From Pseudalkalibacillus sp045920555 (GTDB taxonomy: Bacteria; Bacillota; Bacilli; Bacillales; Fictibacillaceae): a stretch of 64,000 nucleotides of DNA. The DNA lies in assembly GCF_045920555.1 (NCBI RefSeq), contig NZ_CP174509.1, positions 2,480,001-2,544,000 of the forward strand, written 5' to 3'. Positions within the stretch are counted from its first letter, which is position 1. Each line of letters starts with the position of its first letter. A model generated the notes under the pieces. That model was not told the origin of the DNA. It saw only the letters and a program-made list of their open reading frames with translations, and searched no databases. A program made the position numbers and the translations under genes. Shown one piece after another: positions 8,680-16,233 of this stretch.

Positions 8680-8877
8680 TTACCTAATATTTTTTCTGGT
8701 TACCTTTTTGTTATTCCTCAACCCTAATTGTTTAATGGATAGATTGGTATATTTCTCACGTTTTGTTGATAATCCAGAAAGTGTACCTAAAAAAATCCCA
8801 ACTGAAATTGATATAACCATTGTAAATAATTCTTTTTTTTTGGGACTTTGTAGTAATTCAAGGATTTCATTAATCAT
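8680..8877 (-). CDS. Small membrane-associated protein in the transporter operon
   Basis: A 65-residue ORF between tctC and tctA with a good ribosome binding site (AAAGGAG, 5 bases before ATG at 8877). It has one hydrophobic segment (about residues 18-36, FTMVISISVGIFLGTLSGLS) and a basic C-terminal tail. The opening MINEILELLQSPKKKELFT is amphipathic. I do not recognise a family; small extra proteins sometimes occur in TTT operons. Its strand, spacing and ribosome binding site support a real gene over the antisense ORF in the same place. Confidence 0.55.
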   Translation of the reverse strand: MINEILELLQSPKKKELFTMVISISVGIFLGTLSGLSTKREKYTNLSIKQLGLRNNKKVTRKNIR

Positions 8878-8917
8878 AGTATCTCCTTTTCTTCGGATGT
8901 AATGATTATAACTGTTC

Positions 8918-9907
8918 CTATTTATTCAAAAGTTCATATTTAGTGAGTATCTCCTTAGCCTCTGCTTTTTCTTCCTCTATTAAATCTGCCCATTCATCTC
9001 CAGTTATAAATCCATCAACTAAACCAGCATTTTTCATCATTTCCTTGTATTCAGGTAAACTTGTTATCTCTTGTAATGCCTTCAATAATTTCTCGTGGAC
9101 TTCTTTAGGAGTGCCTTTCGGTAATGCTAAACCACGATCAATTGCTGCAACTAAATCAACACCCTGTTCTTTAAATGTAGGAACATCAGGCAACCATTCA
9201 TGCCGCTCCTCTGTACCAATTGCTAGAATATTAAATTTATCTTGATCTTTGGTTACATCACCAACATTTCCTATAATAGCGTCAATATGGCCGCCTAATA
9301 ATTGTTTGACTTGATCAGCAGAACCAGGAAGTGGCACAAGTGTAACTTCTACATCAGCAGCTTCCATAAATTTCAATGCTGTTAAATGGTCACCTGTTAA
9401 TTTTCCTGTCAGTCCAACAGATAAACTCCCAGGATCCTCTTTCAATTTTTTAATAAAATCATCTAATGTTTTGTAGTCACTATCGGTACGTACAGCTAAT
9501 ACCTGAGGATCGTGTACTAGTCGTGCTAATATATAGAAACTATCCGTTTCAAATTGAGTTTCTTTCTTCCCTAGAGATTGTAAAACAATATGGGGCATAT
9601 TGATTGAACCCATTGTATACCCGTCTGGTTTAGACTTTGCTAGTTCTGTAAATCCAACTTCCCCACCAGCTCCGGGTTTATATTCAATAACCATACTTTT
9701 AGGAAAATGATCTTTCCAGAACTTCTCAATAATTCTCTGATTAGTATCAGTGGTTCCACCTGCACTAAAAGGAACGATATTTCTTACATCTCTTACTGGA
9801 TAGTCATCTGTGTTTGCATTACCACTACTCATATTTTCTAGAGTAGAACATGCAGTAACCATTAATAAAAGAATGAACGAAAGTAAAATAATAATAGTTT
9901 TTTTCAT
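8918..9907 (-). CDS. tctC: Tripartite tricarboxylate transporter substrate-binding lipoprotein TctC
   Basis: A 329-residue extracytoplasmic binding protein of the Bug/TctC family. The signal peptide MKKTIIILLSFILLLMVTAC ends in a lipobox (VTAC), so the mature protein is a membrane-anchored lipoprotein. The VPFSAGGTTDTNQRII segment (~45) and YKPGAGGEVGFTELAKSKPDGYT (~80) are the two ligand-contacting loops of the family, and GHIDAIIGN (~210) is typical of domain 2. It is the first gene of the leftward operon, with GGAGGAG upstream of the ATG. It determines which di- or tricarboxylate, or sulfonated analogue, is captured. Confidence 0.9.
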   Translation of the reverse strand: MKKTIIILLSFILLLMVTACSTLENMSSGNANTDDYPVRDVRNIVPFSAGGTTDTNQRIIEKFWKDHFPKSMVIEYKPGAGGEVGFTELAKSKPDGYTMGSINMPHIVLQSLGKKETQFETDSFYILARLVHDPQVLAVRTDSDYKTLDDFIKKLKEDPGSLSVGLTGKLTGDHLTALKFMEAADVEVTLVPLPGSADQVKQLLGGHIDAIIGNVGDVTKDQDKFNILAIGTEERHEWLPDVPTFKEQGVDLVAAIDRGLALPKGTPKEVHEKLLKALQEITSLPEYKEMMKNAGLVDGFITGDEWADLIEEEKAEAKEILTKYELLNK

Positions 9908-10109
9908 TTCTTTCTCCTCCTCAAAAATTAAAATTTTTCTCTTACAGAAAACAAAATCGGCTTTAATCCTCCTTTCGGGGAAACATCCTTAGATCATACT
10001 TACAATTATGTAAACGCTACCAAAAGAAAGTACATTAAATGGAATCTTGTTGTAAGTTTGTGGTTAAACAATTCTAAGGGGATTAGTTTTTATAAATGAT
10101 GTGGTTTTT

Positions 10110-10168
10110 GACTCGGTGACCCAACCAATATATATAATTATTAAAACATTATTTGTTTAAATATTCAA
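10110..10168 (-). promoter_or_regulatory. Operator copy 3 and promoter of the tctC-tctA-tctB-tauE operon
   Basis: GACTCGGTGACCCAACC at 10110-10126 matches 12 of 14 fixed positions of the palindrome at 555-571. On the minus strand TTGAAT (10163-10168), a 17-base spacer and TTTAAT (10140-10145) form a plausible promoter, which puts the operator just downstream of the start of transcription. This is the classic geometry for repression. Confidence 0.6.
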
Positions 10169-10224
10169 TATATTTTAAAAATTATTTTAGCATAATTAGC
10201 TTATAAATATTGATTCAAATAAAC

Positions 10225-12144
10225 CCCGAGTTCGACAGTAAATAGGCACATTTTCAGAAATCTATGATAGACGTTCTTTATCTATCAAGGATTCCGGGGA
10301 ATTGTGCTTTTTTTTCGATTTCTTCATAGGCACACGTTTACTGATATTTACCTTTACATATAGGTGATAATAGTTTATTGTATAGGTATGTACATAAGAC
10401 GCGTAACCCGTAAAAATAAAAATGGAACTACAACCGCGTACCTTCAACTCGCTCATAATGAATGGGATCCGAAAGCCAAATATGCGAAAGCAAAGGTGAT
10501 TTATTCCTTCGGTCGGGAAGAACAAGTCGATTCCGCCGTCCTGGAACGTCTGGCACAGAGTATTTCGAGATTCCTTTCTCCTGAAGCTGCGTTGAAGTCG
10601 AAAGAAAAGATTAGTGATGTCGCAGAATTTCTCTTCCAGTCGTCGAAAAGTATCGGTGGCATCTGGCTATTTGATCAGTTGTGGAAGAAAATCGGCATGG
10701 ACAGTATCCTCGAGGAAGTGTTCTCTTCGAGACAACACACTGTCGATCTCGAACGGCTGATCTTTACAATGGTAGCGAACCGTGGTCTTTCTCCTTCGAG
10801 TAAACTGGCGATGGAAGAATGGGTATCTGAAGATGTGTATATCCCTGGGGTGAAAGAAGTGCACAGCCACCAGCTTTATCGTGCGATGGATGAACTTCTA
10901 GCCGTTCAGTCTGAGTTGGAAGAACGTGTCTTCCATTCGGTCTCGGACCTATTGAACTTGGAGGTCGATCTTCTTTATTTTGACACCACATCCAGCTACT
11001 TCGAAGTAGCACCGGATGAGGTGCCGGAAGATGAAACATTCCGCAAACAAGGATTCTCAAAAGATAAACGTTCAGACCTTGTGCAGACCGTAATCGGGCT
11101 TGCGGTCACCCGAGAAGGCATTCCGATTCGTGTTTGGTCATGGCCTGGCAATACGATGGATATGACCGTAATTGAAGAAGTGAAAAAAGATTTGATAGGC
11201 TGGAAACTTGGACGAGTCATACAAGTCGCTGATCGCGGATTTTCCTCAGAAGAAAACCTCCGGATCCTCCAGCGAACAGGCGGTCATTACATCATTGGTG
11301 AACGCATGCGTTCAGGGAAGAAAGACGTTGAAGAAGCCCTTAGTAAACGCGGACGATTTCAAAAGATCCGACAGAACCTTCAGGTTAAAGAAGCTATTAT
11401 TGGGAACGGGGAGGCACGTAAACGGTATGTCATTGCGTACAATCCGATAGAAGCGAAACGAGATCAAGCTCAACGGGAAAAGATTGTAGAGACGATTGAA
11501 ATGAAGCTATCGGATCTCAAGCAACTTCCGAATGAGGCCCACCGAAAAGAAGCTTGCCGCCTTCATGCCCATGGCACATACGGGAAGTACATTCGCCAAT
11601 TGAAAGATGGTACCTTGAAGTTGAACAAACAAGCTGTTCGAGATGCGGCGAAATACGATGGGAAGTATTTGATTCGTACATCGGATGACACGCTTTCCTT
11701 AGAAGATATCGCACTGGGCTACAAGCAACTCTTAGACGTAGAAGATGCGTTTCGAACTTTGAAATCAACCCTTCGGCTTCGACCGATGTATCACCGTCTA
11801 GAGGATCGAATTCGATCTCATGTACTAATCAGTTGGTTGGCACTCTTACTCGTTCGGATTATCGAAGTTGAAACCGATGAAACCTGGGAACAACTACGGA
11901 AAGAAATGAATCGATTACATTTAGGACATTTTTCTACAAAAGATGGAGACCTATATCAGCGCACAACGTTAACATCAAAACAACGTCAAACCTTTGCGGC
12001 ACTTGGGTTGGAGACACCTCCAAAGGTCGTTGATATCCAGCCGAAATCCTAGTTACACACGTTTTTGAATAAAAAATGGGCATAACCCCTTATTTGGCAT
12101 GGGTTTGTGCCCATTTCGTTTACCTAGGGACTGTCGAACTCGGG
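10225..12144 (+). mobile_element. IS1634-family insertion sequence, complete
   Basis: The ends are 15-bp perfect inverted repeats, CCCGAGTTCGACAGT at 10225-10239 and its complement at 12130-12144. The element is flanked by a 5-bp direct repeat TAAAC (10220-10224 and 12145-12149). It holds one transposase gene followed by an internal hairpin (around 12073-12116) likely to be a terminator. The left end is 57 bp upstream of the tct operon -35 box, so that promoter looks untouched. Confidence 0.9.
10388..12052 (+). CDS. IS1634-family (IS4-type DDE) transposase
   Basis: About 554 residues from the ATG at 10388 (MYIRRVTRKNKNGTTTAYLQ), the opening usual for this family; a GTG at 10364 would add eight residues. 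DDE-fold segments visible are LLYFDTTSSYFE (first Asp), IRVWSWPGNTMDMTVIEEV, VIQVADRGFSSEENL (second Asp) and the C-terminal YKQLLDVEDAFRTLKSTL segment with the catalytic Glu in the YREL-like region. The reading frame is intact, and the inverted repeats and target duplication are intact too, so the element may be active. GC content of the gene looks higher than that of its neighbours. Confidence 0.9.
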   Translation: MYIRRVTRKNKNGTTTAYLQLAHNEWDPKAKYAKAKVIYSFGREEQVDSAVLERLAQSISRFLSPEAALKSKEKISDVAEFLFQSSKSIGGIWLFDQLWKKIGMDSILEEVFSSRQHTVDLERLIFTMVANRGLSPSSKLAMEEWVSEDVYIPGVKEVHSHQLYRAMDELLAVQSELEERVFHSVSDLLNLEVDLLYFDTTSSYFEVAPDEVPEDETFRKQGFSKDKRSDLVQTVIGLAVTREGIPIRVWSWPGNTMDMTVIEEVKKDLIGWKLGRVIQVADRGFSSEENLRILQRTGGHYIIGERMRSGKKDVEEALSKRGRFQKIRQNLQVKEAIIGNGEARKRYVIAYNPIEAKRDQAQREKIVETIEMKLSDLKQLPNEAHRKEACRLHAHGTYGKYIRQLKDGTLKLNKQAVRDAAKYDGKYLIRTSDDTLSLEDIALGYKQLLDVEDAFRTLKSTLRLRPMYHRLEDRIRSHVLISWLALLLVRIIEVETDETWEQLRKEMNRLHLGHFSTKDGDLYQRTTLTSKQRQTFAALGLETPPKVVDIQPKS

Positions 12145-12270
12145 TAAACTATATTTCTTTCTACAAATGAGATTTAAATAATTATATTCATTGTTGTAAA
12201 CAGAGTGTTTTAAAAGTAAAAGAGGAAATGTTAAGAGGACTTTATAGGAATGTGTAATATTTATCTATGA

Positions 12271-12350
12271 ATGGGGATTGAGGTTCTTGATCATCTCGTC
12301 GCAATGCTAACGCTGGGTATACAAGTTTGAAAGAAAAAGGATATGTATAG
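12271..12350 (+). pseudogene. RadC-family C-terminal remnant
   Basis: Two overlapping frames give GIEVLDHLV and then NAGYTSLKEKGYV followed by a stop. Together these are the last ~25 residues of RadC/JAB-domain proteins (which end with a LDH motif and a SLKEKGY tail). The rest of the gene is missing and a frameshift separates the two parts. It lies between the IS1634 element and a terminator. Confidence 0.5.
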
Positions 12351-12356
12351 TAACTT

Positions 12357-12386
12357 GGAAGGAGCTAGTCTCCTTCCATTCTTTTG
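12357..12386 (+). terminator. Hairpin terminator
   Basis: GGAAGGAG (12357-12364) pairs with CTCCTTCC (12370-12377) around a 5-base loop, followed by ATTCTTTT. It probably belonged to the decayed RadC gene. Confidence 0.6.
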
Positions 12387-12455
12387 CATTTCCAATGGAA
12401 AATTTGATAAGGTTTTTTATTATGAGCTTTGTTGTTTAGAGAGGCTGCTTTGAAG

Positions 12456-13313
12456 TTAAATAATAAACTCTTCAAATACCGGAGTCCTTAGTAGCCCCTT
12501 TTTGGTCCAATTTCGGAATTTTACCTTCGCACGGATAGCGGGGTCCAGGTAAACCCTTTGGTGATCCTCATGGGTAATCAGTGATTTGGAAACTTGATAA
12601 AAAGCCTTACGCTCATCGGGTGAAGCTCCATATTCAATTACACCGACTGGTTTCATTCGATGGTCTTCTTCAATCGATGCAAGCCAGCCGGTTTGATCTT
12701 TTTTATATCCTGTTATAAAGACATCAGTGTACTGCCAATTGATAATCTTTAACCATTGGTTGGACCGGATCGGTTGGTAGACACTGTTTTTAAATTTAGC
12801 AACCATTCCTTCAAGGTTCGCTTTTTTTATTGCTTCAAAGTAAGATACGCCGTCTCCCTCAATAAACCTGATTTTGGTGAAGGTCTGGTTATCCTTTATA
12901 ACTTCTTCCAGAATAGCTTTTCGTTCCATTAAGGGGAGCTTTTGAAGATCCTCCCCCTTATAAAATAAAATATCAAATGCTACAAAGTTAGCTGGTTGGG
13001 CTATCGCTCTTTGTGTGATTCTTTGTTTGTTTTTTGTCAGGAAACGTTCCATCACCGCTTCAAAGTCTACCTGTTTTGTTAGAGGATTGAAGCAAACGAC
13101 TTCTCCGTCTAGGATGATATCTTCCTTGAAAGGGACATTCAATAATTCAGGGAATCGATCTGTTACAATGTTTTTGTGGCGTGTATATAAAGTGGGCGTT
13201 CCGTTGATTTGACTATAGATCCCTCGAAAACCATCCAGTTTCATTTCATAGATGTATTCAGGATCACTAAACGCATGTTTACTTGTTTGCAGAAGCATAG
13301 GGGTAATATACAT
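12456..13313 (-). CDS. ATP-dependent DNA ligase (LigD ligase-domain type)
   Basis: About 285 residues. Motif I with the adenylated lysine is EMKLDGFRG (~25), the EGMVAK-type motif IV/V region appears as ANLEGMVAKFKNS (~163) and the C-terminal OB fold ends KVKFRNWTKKGLLRTPVFEEF, typical of the LigD ligase domain used in non-homologous end joining. It lacks the polymerase and nuclease domains of large LigD, and no Ku gene is in the window. The ATG at 13313 has TAGGTGAG upstream; a GTG at 13322 falls inside that ribosome binding site. Confidence 0.85.
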   Translation of the reverse strand: MYITPMLLQTSKHAFSDPEYIYEMKLDGFRGIYSQINGTPTLYTRHKNIVTDRFPELLNVPFKEDIILDGEVVCFNPLTKQVDFEAVMERFLTKNKQRITQRAIAQPANFVAFDILFYKGEDLQKLPLMERKAILEEVIKDNQTFTKIRFIEGDGVSYFEAIKKANLEGMVAKFKNSVYQPIRSNQWLKIINWQYTDVFITGYKKDQTGWLASIEEDHRMKPVGVIEYGASPDERKAFYQVSKSLITHEDHQRVYLDPAIRAKVKFRNWTKKGLLRTPVFEEFII

Positions 13314-13424
13314 GAGTCTCACCTAAGCCAAGTTTAACAAAGGACTCATAAAAGTTGTTAGTAAATTGCTATTGGTAATTTTAGGGGATTTTTGTATTAA
13401 AGCTTGAATCTTTAATCATAAATC

Positions 13425-13710
13425 TTAGATTCTAATTTCGTTTTTGTTTCGGATCCACTTAAAAAGTTGTTCTTCCTTCCCTTTCAAAGAAGATGATAAC
13501 ATCTCGCATGTGGAATACAAGTGAACGGAACCGCAATATTCACATTCTTCACATGCATGGGCTATGTAATGGATCTCCCAAGTTCTCTTTCCTAATCTGG
13601 AATAGACAAGAGGTGTTATTAACTATATAAATAAATGATAAATGGTACGGTTTCCCATCAAAATTACGCTCCACCCGTAACGATTCCCAATCAATCTTTG
13701 AAAACTGCAT
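13425..13710 (-). pseudogene. Small Cys-rich protein, frameshifted
   Basis: An ATG at 13710 with GAGGTGA upstream opens MQFSKIDWESLRVERNFDGKP and runs into a different frame from the rest. The second frame reads LGKRTWEIHYIAHACEEC and then EYCGSVHLYSTCEML, ending at 13425. The joined product would be about 95 residues with a C-x2-C-x2-C...C metal-site-like cluster. The shift lies around 13610-13650. It is on the same strand as, and upstream of, the DNA ligase gene. No family recognised. Confidence 0.45.
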
Positions 13711-13937
13711 ATTTAATTCACCTCACCGTTTTGTATATTACATTTTAATTATAAGAACAAAAGTTCGTAATACGCAAACGGAAACTGGATTAAAACAGGT
13801 TTTTTATTGTTAAATTGAATTTTAAGTTATTCCAGAAAAGGGCCATTTAATGGAGTATGGCCTCATATGCTAACCGAATTTAGTTTTAGGAAAGTAAAAT
13901 AGAAAGTGTAATGATATACTTAAAAAATGGGGGATTT

Positions 13938-14121
13938 ATGCTGTTAGAAACTGTTATACTCCAGGTTAAATCAAGGTATGAAGAAGCATTCGTAGTACAT
14001 CAAGAATCATTTTCTTCATATCACATAAATTACAACTTTGTATGGAGTTAAGTGGAAATACCTACTGTTGTTTGCACAGGAAACATTGGAAGACCACACG
14101 TTGGATTTTAAGTATCTATAG
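13938..14121 (+). pseudogene. Antibiotic-biosynthesis-monooxygenase (ABM) fold remnant
   Basis: ATG 13938 follows a GGGGGA ribosome binding site and reads LLETVILQVKSRYEEAF, the first strand and helix of YgiN-like ABM-domain proteins. After a break, a different frame gives KYLLLFAQETLEDHTLDF, the matching third strand and the ETLEDH motif. The middle is damaged and the C-terminus is missing. It is a decayed copy of a ~95-residue haem/quinol-related monooxygenase. Confidence 0.55.
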
Positions 14122-14173
14122 TATTGACAGGAAATCTGCACCACCATAAAGAGAAGCGGAAGGAGAGAGGACC

Positions 14174-14740
14174 ATGGATGAAAACGGACAACCGTCCGCT
14201 GAATCAAAAATTAACCATGCCGAGAAAGAAGTCATTAATGCCATTGCCGAAACAATGGATTTGTACGGTATAACCCCGTCAATTGGCCGACTTTATGCCA
14301 CAATGTACTTTAAACAGCATCCGATGACCCTTGATGAAATGAAAGATGAGCTTGGCATGACTAAACCTAGTATGAGCACAGCGGTCCGCAATTTACAGGA
14401 CATCAACATTGTCCGGAAAATATGGCAAAAAGGTTCAAGGAAGGACCATTTCGTGGCTGAGAAAAACTTTTTCAAATATTTCGGCCAATTTTTCGGAAGT
14501 AAATGGAAAAGGGAAGCCGAGTTAAACCTTTTCGCCATTAAACAGGCTGAATATTTACTGCAAGAAGTCATAGAAGATGAAAAAAACGAAGAAAGTTTAA
14601 AAGAAAGGGCTAGGCAAGACCTTGAACAGTTAGAAGAGTACAAGAAATACTGTTACTGGCTTCAACAACTTGCGGATTCAATCGAGTCTGGTGAAATTTT
14701 TTACTTTTTACCAGTGGACAATTCAAATTCGAAGACATAA
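14174..14740 (+). CDS. GbsR/MarR-family transcriptional regulator
   Basis: A 188-residue winged-helix protein (helix-turn-helix about residues 50-80, MTLDEMKDELGMTKPSMSTAVRNL). The sequence pattern, including ETMDLYGITPSIGRLYATMYF and IWQKGSRKDHFVAEKNFFKYF, matches GbsR/OpcR proteins, which repress choline/glycine-betaine uptake or synthesis genes in Bacillus. The C-terminal part is helical, for dimerisation. No betaine genes lie nearby, so its target is elsewhere or differs. ATG at 14174 has GGAGAGAGG upstream. Confidence 0.85.
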   Translation: MDENGQPSAESKINHAEKEVINAIAETMDLYGITPSIGRLYATMYFKQHPMTLDEMKDELGMTKPSMSTAVRNLQDINIVRKIWQKGSRKDHFVAEKNFFKYFGQFFGSKWKREAELNLFAIKQAEYLLQEVIEDEKNEESLKERARQDLEQLEEYKKYCYWLQQLADSIESGEIFYFLPVDNSNSKT

Positions 14741-14762
14741 TTTCAAGTAGAGAAATTTTTGT

Positions 14763-14905
14763 AATAGGGCGTATTTCTGATAGAAGAATTGCGTCCTTTC
14801 TTAGCTTTTATTACAATCTATTGGAATCGTTAGTAAAAAAAGAAATATCAAGAGATCTTCATCAATAGGGCGCAATTCTGGAATAAAGAATTGTGCTCTT
14901 TCTTA
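14763..14905. repeat. Two copies of a dispersed AATAGGGCGC hairpin
   Basis: Copy one (14763-14803) and copy two (14864-14905) share the plan AATAGGGCG..., an AT-rich centre with TCTG, then AGAATTG(C/T)G(C/T)(C/T)CTTTCTTA. Each arm pairs with the other (with G-U pairs) and ends in a T run, so they can act as terminators. A partial arm follows at 14909. Related hairpins recur through the window. Confidence 0.55.
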
Positions 14906-15127
14906 ATGAATAGGGCCATATTGTTTAGTAAGAAAAATGAAGTTTGTGAAGAAACGTACTAAACGCAGCAGTTTAGTTAAAGAAAGCCTATCTAATCATT
15001 CATTTTTAGGTGATTTGCTAATCCTTAAGATGAATTTTTAAAAATTATATAAAAAAATCTACATATTACTTTTTTATATAAAAAAATATATAATTGAATA
15101 GAAATTTAAAAAATGAGGTAGTTAGAT

Positions 15128-15778
15128 ATGGAAGAAATTAAGAAAGTATTAGAGAGTTTTATCCCTATAGCAAAATCTACTGCAAAAATGTTTGGACCAA
15201 ACTGTGAAGTCGTTATTCATGATTTGACGAACCCTCAAGCATCTGTAATGTTTACAGTAAATAACCATGTTACAGGAAGAGAAATCGGTCAATCATTTGA
15301 TCACCTAGTGAAGACTGTATTACAATCAGAAGATTTTAAAGAAGATTATCTTGCAGGTTATACATTTGTAACAGAAGATAAGCGTACTATTCGTTCTTCG
15401 ACTTCATTAATACGTGATTCCAAGCAAAAAGTGATTGGTGCTTTCTGCATAAATTTTGATGTTGAAGCACTGAATCATATGCAACAATTTATGAATACTT
15501 TTCTTTCTACACAAGTTGAAGTTCAAGAGAATGAAACAAAATCAGATGATGATATTGAAAATGTTGAAGGAATAGTGGATCAATTGATTCAACAAATCAT
15601 TCAAAACAGTGTTCATCCAGTCATGAAACGCCATGAAAAGATTGAATTAATAAGATTTATGGACGAAAAAGGCATTTTTTTAATGAAAGGATCTGTTGAG
15701 AAGGTCGCATCTTTGTTAGGCATTTCCAAAGTAACAGTTTATAGTTATTTGGATGAAATCAAAAATAAATCAAGTTAA
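15128..15778 (+). CDS. YheO/DauR-type PAS-HTH transcriptional regulator
   Basis: A 216-residue protein with an N-terminal YheO-type PAS domain (about residues 8-115; GPNCEVVIHDLTNPQASVM and IGAFCINFDVEAL are typical) and a C-terminal helix-turn-helix (about 175-212, VEKVASLLGISKVTVYSYLDEI). The family includes DauR, which controls D-arginine use in Pseudomonas. It is the first gene of an apparent operon with RidA, a threonine-synthase-like enzyme and asparaginase, so it likely senses an amino acid or related ligand and controls these genes. Confidence 0.85.
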   Translation: MEEIKKVLESFIPIAKSTAKMFGPNCEVVIHDLTNPQASVMFTVNNHVTGREIGQSFDHLVKTVLQSEDFKEDYLAGYTFVTEDKRTIRSSTSLIRDSKQKVIGAFCINFDVEALNHMQQFMNTFLSTQVEVQENETKSDDDIENVEGIVDQLIQQIIQNSVHPVMKRHEKIELIRFMDEKGIFLMKGSVEKVASLLGISKVTVYSYLDEIKNKSS

Positions 15779-15788
15779 GGAGAATCAA

Positions 15789-16163
15789 ATGAAAAGCATC
15801 TTTGAAGTAGGAAATTTAAAATCAAATGGACACTATGCATTAGCAACAGTTCATCAGAACACTGTCTATGTATCAGGGCAATTTGCCATTAATCCAGAAA
15901 CCTGTGAAAAGAAATTTGGCACCATCGAAGAAGAAACATTACAAGCACTTAAGAATGTGGAAATGATTGTAGAAGCAGCTGGAAGTAAAAAAGAGCAGAT
16001 TTTGCGTATGACATTATATATTCCGGATGTAAAATTATGGGGTAAAGTAGATGCTGTTTATAAGAAATTTTTCGGTGAACATAAACCAGCTCGAACCGTT
16101 GTACCAACTAATGAATTACATTTTGGATTCAAAATTGAAATTGATGCCATTGCATATATTTAG
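15789..16163 (+). CDS. RidA-family enamine/imine deaminase
   Basis: About 124 residues (start ATG 15789, ribosome binding site AAGGAG overlapping the stop of the previous gene). The signature is spread through VYVSGQFAINPET, TLQALKNVEMIVEAAG and the C-terminal PARTVVPTNELHFGFKIEIDAIAY; the catalytic Arg of RidA is the R in PARTVV. RidA proteins hydrolyse reactive enamines/imines released by PLP-dependent dehydratases. The next gene encodes just such a PLP enzyme. Confidence 0.88.
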   Translation: MKSIFEVGNLKSNGHYALATVHQNTVYVSGQFAINPETCEKKFGTIEEETLQALKNVEMIVEAAGSKKEQILRMTLYIPDVKLWGKVDAVYKKFFGEHKPARTVVPTNELHFGFKIEIDAIAYI

Positions 16164-16233
16164 TTATATTTTTTTACCTATTTTGTATAAAAAAGTCTAA
16201 TTTATATAAAAAATTATTCGAAAGGATTGATAA

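Noticed and set aside
10996..11220. Several ORFs antisense to or overlapping the IS1634 transposase
   Set aside because: They fall wholly within an intact transposase gene and have no start signals.
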